From the NCBI GenBank assembly GCA_022749755.1, contig CM040442.1, positions 18,326,457 to 18,390,456 on the forward strand: 64,000 nucleotides of DNA, in the 5' to 3' direction. The stretch's first letter is position 1. Each line of letters begins with the position of its first letter. The notes under the pieces are model-generated. The model searched no databases. It was not told where the DNA came from and saw only the letters and a list, made by a program, of their open reading frames with translations. The translations under genes were made by a program, and so were the position numbers. The stretch comes from Azadirachta indica (Eukaryota > Streptophyta > Magnoliopsida > Sapindales > Meliaceae). This document shows positions 57,267 to 64,000 of the stretch, piece after piece.

Positions 57267-57345
57267 TTTGAAAAATTAATTCTAGTAAGATTGGAGATAA
57301 TTAAAGATTTAACGGGATTCTAATTAGAGATAATTTGGGATTTTT
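57267..57345 (+). repeat. Repeat R, copy 2, right half
   Basis: Continues the match to 43895-43990 (GAAAAATTAAT, GATTCTAATTAGAGATAAT) on the far side of the MULE. Confidence 0.65.
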
Positions 57346-57944
57346 GCTTACCATTAATTCGGATAAAATAAGATTTCTTCAAAAAGACTCTTTATTAAGT
57401 CTAGCCTTAATAAGAAATGCTGATTAGAGTTTTATGACTTTGAACTTTATCCTTTATCTTTTGGGCCTTTCTTTCTTTAATATAGGTCTAAATGACTATC
57501 TTATCAAGCTAATATATAGGTGAAAATAGACCCAATTCAGATGTTGAAAAATTGGTCCAACATTACTCAAAATGCTGCCACTATTAACAAGGATGGAGCT
57601 ACACAGGAGATAATAAGGAGTAACTGGCCTCGACGATCACCCAAGAGGCTTTTCTTTCAATGTTGAAGCTATAGCTAATATGTAAACAACTTTTAGACTT
57701 TTCCTTTTTGCAGTGGGGTTGAGTTTAAAACTAGCTTGTTTGTTAGTTGGGATACCTTCCTTATCTTAATTATTGCCCACACTTGATAAGTTAACTAAAA
57801 ACTACATGAACTCTTGAAAGCCTACATCTTATGAGCCTTTATGTTATGTTTTTGATGATGAGACTATATGAAGCATTTAAGAAGACATATATAAGACAAT
57901 TTCTTATGTATGAAATAGAAATATCATGAATTAATCATTGAATT
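57346..57944. other. Unassigned spacer
   Basis: Non-coding, moderately AT-rich, nothing recognised. Confidence 0.4.
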
Positions 57945-58247
57945 TTTATATTTTTTAGGTGACCTAAAAACATAAGAAAGCCTTTTCTTATTTTTAAAGA
58001 CCAAATCCCTTAGCTTGTGGGATTATTTTAGAGTAAGGTCCACTCTTTTGTCTTTTTTATGTGGATTATTAGTTATATGCCACGTGGCACCCTTCATGTA
58101 GATACCCTTTAAACTACTTGAGGTTAGATCCTGCCTCAACAAAGATCCCTCATGAGGTGGGTTTCGACACAAGCGAATCATCCTATAAGTGTCGGCTAGA
58201 GCATCATGGGCTTAGTATTGCCACGTGTCTAGCCTATTTTTACCCCA
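57945..58247 (-). mobile_element. LTR start of family D, minus orientation
   Basis: Read on the minus strand it begins TGGGGTAAAAATAGGC at 58247 and has CACGTGGC words near 58222 and 58080. 58065-57950 is the inverse match of window positions 1-95 (shared GGGATTATTT(C/T)AGAGT and AACATAAGAAA). The match stops near 57945, so the LTR is truncated. Confidence 0.6.
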
Positions 58248-58268
58248 TAATATAGCTCCCCTACCTTT
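58248..58268 (-). promoter_or_regulatory. Polypurine tract next to inverted LTR
   Basis: On the minus strand AAGGTAGGGGAGCTATATTA directly precedes the LTR start, the same form as the tracts of elements C and B2. This marks the LTR as a 3' LTR whose element body would lie to the right, where no gag or pol remains. Confidence 0.55.
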
Positions 58269-58486
58269 CAATGGCTTAGGAGATGGCAAAGGCATTGGAA
58301 GCTTCTAAGTGTTCTTCGCCAATGTCACATCTTATTCCCTCTTCTTTGGTGATCTTACTCTTGCTACTTGGGGGCATATACATATCTTGGCACCTCTTGA
58401 GGGTGATCCAAGATAATGAATATGTGTTCATGGTGAAAAATACCCATGGCAAAAAAGTTAGAAATTTTTATAGTATTTTGATCATA
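58269..58486. other. Spacer next to the polypurine tract
   Basis: Short stretch with the plus-strand frame 58283-58489, which encodes a hydrophobic segment (LVILLLLLGGIYISWHLL). It has no recognised domain and runs into repeat DNA; I do not call it a gene. Confidence 0.35.
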
Positions 58487-59880
58487 TAATTTGTATACAT
58501 AAAATGATAATGAAATTTTTTTTTCCTCAAAAATGCACGTAAAAATTCCGTTTTATCTTGAAATTGTCATTGGCCTATAAATTTGAATTTCCTAAGGGTA
58601 AAAATATATTATAAAGTATTAAGTTATCCGGGACTTTTCATTAATATAGCTTCTGCCATAGTTGTTTTATCATTTTTAACAAAAAATTTGATTGATTTGC
58701 CTTTCAAATGAAAACAAATGTTATTCTGTTAATGCGCTGCATGCATTGTCTTAATGCATTTATAAGAAGAATTAATAAATATTAGATGCATAAAAAAAAA
58801 TACTGAGAATACAAAATTTAAGTAATCTTTTTTAAATATTTTTAATTTTAACCTTTTTTGGGAATAAGAAATTCCAAATAATCATTTTTTATCATTTTAT
58901 TTAGATTCCAAATTCAAAAGAAATGTTCTCTCTTTAAATCTTTCCTCAAAACTGTTAACTTAGTGCAGCCAAAATGATTGTTTACACAATAAAACTATTA
59001 AATTCAAAATTCATATTCGGATTCAACATCAAATCCACATCAAATGAACTAAAAATAAAATACAGTAAACAAAGATAATTTAATATTAATTTTAATAACA
59101 TACATTTATTTGATATAATTTTAATTATTTACAAATAACCTCTAACAATTTATATTATTCTTTTTATTTAAAAAGTTAAAAATAAAATTTTTTTATAAAA
59201 AATAATCTTGCCCCCTTTATTTTTAAAAATAAAATAGTGATATTTTATTTCAATGGAAAGTTTTTTAAATAATCTTATTATTAGACCTTAATTTTCAAAG
59301 CGCACTAATACTCTTGTAAATCTAAAATGAGAGTATAGGTGACAAGTGAGTGTTACAGGAATACAACGTGCACAATCAACGGCTTGAAAGAATGAAAGTG
59401 TAATATAAAGACTCTTGGATTGCCCTATAACATATAGCACAAATAATGAAAGTGTAGTATAAATTTAGTGGGTGCTTGTTTTTTCAATTGATAAAAAGCC
59501 AAAAAAATAAAAGATATATTGGTTGTAAATTTATTGACATATTAAGAAATAAAATACATTCTCTTTAACTAATTTCTTATTTTAGTTGGATTTTTCTAAT
59601 TTTCATTTTCACATAAACTTTGTGAGAAAAATTTTGTCATATAATTTTCCTTTATATGTTCTATCTAACCATTAGGATGATTAGAAAAATATTGTTTTAA
59701 AAAATGTATTTATAATCCCTTTTATTTTTACTATATATTTTCTTCTATTTTCACATTCTTTTTTGAATCTTTTAGTCAAAAATTGGTAAAATTCTCTAAT
59801 ATTTTTTAATTTTAATAAATATATATAATAGGAGTTTTATAATATTAGAGGAAATTAAAATAAAATATTATTAGTCTAAT
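58487..59880 (+). repeat. AT-rich tandem duplication, copy a
   Basis: Matches copy b at 60277-60955 and 62310-62800 in order: TTTGTATACAT(A/G)AAATGATAA, AAATTTGAATTT, TTCAAAAGAAAT(G/A)TTCTCT, AATCCACATCAAATGAACTA, CACTAATACTCTTGTAAATC, AATAATGAAAGTGT, GTGCTTGTTTTTTCAA and TTTGTCATATAATTTTCCTT. No gene. Confidence 0.8.
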
Positions 59881-60276
59881 AAATTAATTTTCTGCTTCGG
59901 TTTTGTTAAAACTCTACTGTCGAAGATGCTGAAAAAAGTGTATTGCTTTTAAAATTTTCTGTCAACATTAAGTATGAAAATGTCAGCTATTTTGATGGCA
60001 GTAATGTTCATTCAAAAAACATATAAATTTTTTTACGAGAGAAGGATAAACATAAATGATAATTTATCTTTATGATTAAATAATTTGGATTTTCATTTGA
60101 CAAATTATTGAGAGGCTTGGGAAAGTGATATTCATTTTTTTTTTCATTAGTAATCGGGAGGATACTATTAATAATAATCAAACACCACTCACAACCAATA
60201 TATATTATGTAAATAGGTAGTGCTCATGATTTTCTTTGTTAATTATTGTCTTAAAAATTTTTACAATATTTCGATA
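59881..60276. other. Spacer between duplicated segments
   Basis: AT-rich, includes an unfilled counterpart of the CACTA insertion point near 59920. No gene. Confidence 0.45.
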
Positions 60277-60955
60277 ATAAAATTTGTATACATGAAATGA
60301 TAATTAAATTTCTTTTGGGTAAAAAATGCATAAAAGAATTCCTCATTATCTTGAAGTTGTGATTGTATATAAATTTGAATTTTCCAAGTGTAAAAATTAT
60401 AAAGGAAAGTATTGACTTGATAAGTTATTTGGAGCTTTTCATAAATAATCATTTTTTTTTTTTATCATTTCAGTTTGAATCCAGATTCAAAAGAAATATT
60501 CTCTTTTTATATCTTTCCTCAACACTATTAATTTATTTCAACCAAAATGACTGTTTACATAATAAAACTATTACATTCAAAATTCATACTCAGATTCAAC
60601 ACCAAATCCACATCAAATGAACTACAAAAAAAAAAAGTAAAGAAAAATAATATGCTATTAATTTTTAATAACATACATTTATTTTATACAATTTTAATCA
60701 TTTACAAATAAGTCCTAACAACTCATATTATTCTTTTTATTTAAAAGTCAAAAATAAAATTATTTTTATGAAAAATAATCTTGCACGTGTATTTTTTAAA
60801 AATATAATTTTACTATTTTTATTTCAATTAAATTTTTTAAATAATCTTATTATTAGACACTTAATTTTTTGGGTGCATATAAACTTGGTTTCGAGCCTTG
60901 CACTAGGTGGAGATATTGTAGAAAACTAGAAGCAATACTAATACTCTTGTAAATC
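60277..60955 (+). repeat. AT-rich tandem duplication, copy b, first part
   Basis: Counterpart of 58487-59315. Ends at TAATACTCTTGTAAATCTAAAA, where copy b is interrupted by 1.35 kb of different sequence. Confidence 0.75.
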
Positions 60956-61781
60956 TAAAAATTTAATTTTTAAAATTTTATTAGATTCAGACAAATTTAT
61001 TATAATTTATATATTTAATTAATTAGAATTAAAATTAAAAATAAATAGATAATTCAGTTTTATGCTCAGTTTTGATTTTTAAACTTAATGTCAAAATCGA
61101 ATTGGTATTTGGATTCTCAAAAAGGAAGACCAAAAATAATATATTTTTTTTAATCAAACCAATTGGTTTGATTTGATTTTTTTGAACCGCAATTTATATT
61201 TTTTTGGTTTTATTAACAGTCAACAAATAAATTTGGGAATATCAATTGACAATCAACAAATAAATTTGGATATATCAATAGGTATATGTTATAGAGTAGA
61301 TAAGAATGTAAAATATAACTTTATAATTTTTTTAATTGCAATCTCTAATTTTTTATTATAATTTTCAACGTTTTGGTTGCAATTCTTAGTTTTTTATTTT
61401 ATTTTTAAGATTTTCAAATTTAACCTATAAATTAAGAGTTACAATGAAAGAATGAGAGAATGTAAAAAAAATTGAAAAATATTCCATATATCGTTGTAAT
61501 CATTGATCTTAACTCTATTTTGTCAACACCGTAATACGAAATAATGAATATATGACTATGTTCTAAAAACTATTTACTCAATTAAATCTCGTCATAAACC
61601 CACATAATTTAAAACCAAACAATTACAAAAGTGGATATGATAATGAAAAAACTTAATTTACATGACATGATAAAAAGCCATGTTCTCATTACAATACAAC
61701 CATCCAATCCTACCACTTTCTCAGTTCCAAAATATCTACAATTATACGATCTATAATTTTAATTAGTTTAATATTCTGTCC

Positions 61782-61812
<31 letters not shown>
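61782..61812. repeat. (TA)n microsatellite
   Basis: About 30 bases of uninterrupted TA. Confidence 0.9.
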
Positions 61813-61815
<3 letters not shown>

Positions 61816-61970
61816 AAGACTGATATTGGAATCTTAAACCTCAAGAATAGAAATTGAAATAGAAGAAAGATAGCTGATTATGTAAAGAAATTAAGATGTT
61901 TGAAAAGAGAAGAATCAGATTCATTGGTCTTCAGACCATATATAGCAAGCTTGATGAGAGACAGTAGTAT

Positions 61971-62243
61971 TCAAAAACAAAAACATGTTGCCCGAAAACA
62001 AAAACATAATTCTAATGCTTGTAAGAATGTAAGAAGAATTGAATTTGGGATTGAAGTTAACTGTACTTCCAGTAGCTTAATTTCTTTCCATTTCTTCTCC
62101 AATTCAGCTCTCTGAGTTTCACCAATCAGTTGAAGCATTCCTTCAACAACATCTTCCTTCAATCCCACGTTATTATGATTGGGAAAATGGACCATCTCCT
62201 TCACGCTCAACACAGTTATCGCCTTCTTCTTCTTCTTCTTCAT
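61971..62243 (-). CDS. Small open frame, 90 codons, unknown product
   Basis: ATG at 62243, stop at 61971. The start encodes seven residues with a lysine run from a CTT-type microsatellite (62222-62241). It is followed by AITVLSVKEMVHFPNHNNVG, LKEDVVEGMLQLIGETQRAE and LEKKWKEIKLLEVQL, hydrophilic and probably helical. This is much less AT-biased than everything around it and looks like real coding sequence. The last 25 residues (LLTFLQALELCFCFRATCFC) look non-coding, so the true gene may splice out near SIPNS or be a fragment. It lies in the sequence that only copy b of the duplication has. No family recognised. It may equally be chance or a gene fragment carried by a transposon. Confidence 0.3.
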   Translation of the reverse strand: MKKKKKKAITVLSVKEMVHFPNHNNVGLKEDVVEGMLQLIGETQRAELEKKWKEIKLLEVQLTSIPNSILLTFLQALELCFCFRATCFCF

Positions 62244-62309
62244 CTTATTATATGGTAGAACATTTTTCTAGAAAGTTGATAGCATCAATTAAATGATATA
62301 TTAGCATAT

Positions 62310-62807
62310 TATAGACTCCTGCATTGCACAATAACATATACATAAATAATGAAAGTGTGGTATAAAATTTAATGAGTGCTTGTTTATTCAACCGATAGAA
62401 AGCCAAAAAAAAAAAAAATTATTACTCCAAATCTATTTTAATATTAAAACTTAAATATATATCTTTTTAACTAATTTTTTTATTTTAGTTAGATATTTCT
62501 AATTTTTTGTTAACGTAAACTTCGTGACAAAAATTTTGTCATATAATTTTCCTTTTTATGTTCTATCTAAAACATGTAGGATGATTAGAAAAATACTGTT
62601 TTAAAATATGTACTTATAATGCCTTTATTTTTATGATTTTCCTCTGTTTTCACATTCTTTTTAATCTTTTAATCATAATATTTTCTAATATTTTTTAATT
62701 TTAATATATATATATATATAAATAGTTTTATAATATTAGAGGAAATTAAAATAAAATATTATTGGTTTAATAAATTAATTTTTTCTTTAATTTTTTTAAT
62801 ATTCTAT
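62310..62807 (+). repeat. AT-rich tandem duplication, copy b, second part
   Basis: Counterpart of 59395-59925; shares AATAATGAAAGTGTGGTATA, GTGCTTGTTTATTCAA, GAAAATATTAT-type words and TTTATAATATTAGAGGAAAT. Interrupted on the right by the CACTA end. Confidence 0.8.
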
Positions 62808-62960
62808 CACTACAAGAAAAAGGAGCTTTTATAGCTAATTTTCAATTTGTCACAAATAATTATTATTTGCGGTTGATGTGCGGCTGAACACAAATTCATC
62901 ACAAAAATGTTTATCATTTGCAACCAAAATCAAATATTAGTGGCAAAAAAGTGGTTAATT
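62808..62960. mobile_element. CACTA-type transposon terminus
   Basis: CACTACAAGAAAAA at 62808-62821 is the standard end of plant CACTA (En/Spm) transposons. It is followed by subterminal words in both orientations: TTTGTCACAAAT (62848), ATTTGCGGTTG (62867), TTCATCACAAAAA (62895) and CATTTGCAACC (62913). The matching inverse end is not seen before 64000, so the element continues out of the window or is truncated. Confidence 0.65.
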
Positions 62961-63741
62961 TTATTGTTTATCTAATGTTTAGGAATCAAAAGTTATTATT
63001 TCAAAATGAATTTAAAATGAGCCATTAAATTTATAGTTTTTTCCCTTGACCCCATTAAATTTTTATATCAGTAAAATAAAGTAAGGGTAATAAGTGATTA
63101 TTTTGGTATAAATACTTTTCAGATGATATTATACCAAACCAAACTTTAGGAGAGAAATGTAATAATACTTCTTTTAAAAAATAATAAAGAAAATTATTAT
63201 CTTGTGTTACTTTGAGCTGATGACAAGAACCAAAAACTTTGGTAATATATTATGTTTACTAGATAATCGAGAGATTTACTACTAAATTAGTGTTTATTAT
63301 GCATAATTAACTTAAATTTTTTTATTTAAAATGATGTTACAACATTTTAATTATAAAAGATATATATTCCCTAAAATTTAAAAAATAACGTTTTTGTTGC
63401 CTTATAAAAAATAAGTATTAATAAAAATAAATTAATTAAAAATCAAAATAAGTATTAAAAAAATATTATTAATTATATCTCCAATCATAATTAATGCACA
63501 CATAATAAACTTAATAAAAATAAATTCTATTTAAATTAATTTAAATTTATAAATGTGTAAAAATATTTATTAATTACATCTCTAATCACAATTAGATTTG
63601 CATAATAGTTGAAGAATTTTGCATTTCATAAATAAGCATTTTGTTTAGTTCAAATAAAAGTCTGTTAAGGCTTAAAAATAATCAACTAATTATACAGTAA
63701 TCAAACAAAATCTATCATTCAACTTGATTTAATCACTACTC
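62961..63741. other. AT-rich DNA, no gene seen
   Basis: Non-coding AT-rich sequence between the CACTA end and the terminal exon; probably transposon interior or the 3' UTR and flank of the exon's gene. An AATAAAA-like signal on the minus strand could serve as poly(A) site, but too many AT-rich candidates exist to choose one. Confidence 0.45.
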
Positions 63742-63847
63742 TTAATTGGATTGGATTGGCAAGCTTCCTGTCACAATATGATAGCTCTTGTTATCCAGCT
63801 CGCTCAGCTTACCATATTTCCTTTCATAGCTATCCAAAAGTTCAGAC
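63742..63847 (-). CDS. Terminal coding exon of an unidentified gene
   Basis: On the minus strand an exon of 106 bases follows a 3' splice site AAATCAG at 63854-63848. It encodes SELLDSYERKYGKLSELDNK followed by SYHIVTGSLPIQSN and a stop (63744-63742). It is less AT-rich than its surroundings and hydrophilic. Together with the upstream exon at 63985-64000 the frame stays open across the junction (codon TGG, Trp). The intron of 137 bases (63984-63848) starts GTATT and ends CAG, is AT-rich, and has normal plant intron size. I do not recognise the family. It could be a host gene, or a gene of the CACTA element whose end lies about 0.9 kb to the left. Confidence 0.55.
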
Positions 63848-63984
63848 CTGATTTAAAACATACAATTTGATAATAAATAATAATTTTTATAATTATTCAA
63901 TAAAGATCAAATAGCATAAAACTATCATTAATTCATATTAATCATGAAATAATATAATCAACAACATTAATTAAAAATTAATAC

Positions 63985-64000
63985 CAGTATGCTAAGCATT
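63985..64000 (-). CDS. Partial upstream exon of the same gene
   Basis: Minus-strand exon running in from the right edge of the window and ending ...GCATACTG before the donor GTATT. In frame with the terminal exon it gives CLAY then W at the junction. Only 16 bases are visible. Confidence 0.45.

Larger units (their letters stand above)
60956..62309. other. 1.35-kb sequence present only in copy b
   Basis: An insertion relative to copy a. Content: AT-rich DNA with a palindromic AAACCAATTGGTTTGATTTG near 61157, a 33-base near-duplication (CAACAAATAAATTTGG at 61221 and 61254), a (TA)n run at 61782-61812 and a GC-richer segment 61860-62245 with an open frame on the minus strand. I found no clear terminal repeats or target duplication. 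Confidence 0.5.

Noticed and set aside
58283..58489. 68-codon frame with a transmembrane-like segment
   Set aside because: It begins at the polypurine tract of an inverted LTR and runs into duplicated AT-rich DNA; the frame is not kept in the matching sequence at 60277.
1..64000. tRNA, rRNA or microRNA genes
   Set aside because: I looked for tRNA A/B box pairs and rRNA landmarks and saw none I could support. Hairpins occur mainly in the MITE and inverted LTRs and are explained by those elements.

Overview
This window is plant nuclear DNA, most likely from a eudicot; I cannot name the species. The evidence is its very AT-rich composition, its dense nested LTR retrotransposons of plant-specific Ty3/gypsy lineages (Tat type with a second RNase H, and a chromodomain-bearing chromovirus), Ty1/copia pieces, a Mutator-like element, a hAT-type MITE, a CACTA terminus and a spliced gene end. 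Almost nothing reads as an intact gene. Nearly every coding trace is a decayed transposon gene with stops and frameshifts. The only good candidate for a working gene is a pair of terminal exons at the extreme right edge, on the minus strand.

Layout. 1-1124 is the 3' part of an LTR. 1125-6660 is an AT-rich repeat block holding a small decayed Tat-like element (B1, 2706-5193) and a long-TIR MITE (5561-6354). 6793-26471 is one Tat-type element (A), bounded by GACCTC target duplications. It carries gag, protease and a fused RT/integrase remnant, and has a second Tat element (C, 14804-25656) inserted in it. C has two 307-bp LTRs, a full but dead gag-pol, tandem repeats in its 3' region and a long antisense gene. 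A copia LTR with its primer-binding site lies at C's right edge. 26.5-31.4 kb is AT-rich spacer followed by a T-rich, intron-like, internally duplicated stretch. 31.4-41.0 kb is a second copy of the 1.1-6.7 kb block, holding B2 and later insertions: an inverted-LTR chromovirus fragment (32.6-35.3 kb) and a 1.39-kb solo-LTR-like element. 42.6-43.2 kb has a copia gag relic. 44.26-50.07 kb is a 47-bp minisatellite array split by a 1.45-kb LTR-like insertion. 50.2-50.7 kb is a hAT MITE. 51.8-57.3 kb is a MULE with TIRs and a decayed minus-strand transposase. 57.9-58.25 kb is an inverted LTR piece of the family seen at 1-1124. 58.5-62.8 kb is a tandem duplication of AT-rich DNA, followed by a CACTA-type end and the terminal exons.

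How it fits together. The window records layered insertion. Because several sequences occur twice, empty sites can be read directly: the MITE and the solo LTR are each missing from the sister block, the MULE target exists unfilled near 43.9 kb, and the CACTA insertion point is unfilled in the first copy of the 58-62 kb duplication. The features most worth following up are the antisense extra genes shared by the two Tat elements, the head-to-head chromovirus LTRs with pol joined straight to an LTR end, and the minisatellite with its short deletion-variant unit.
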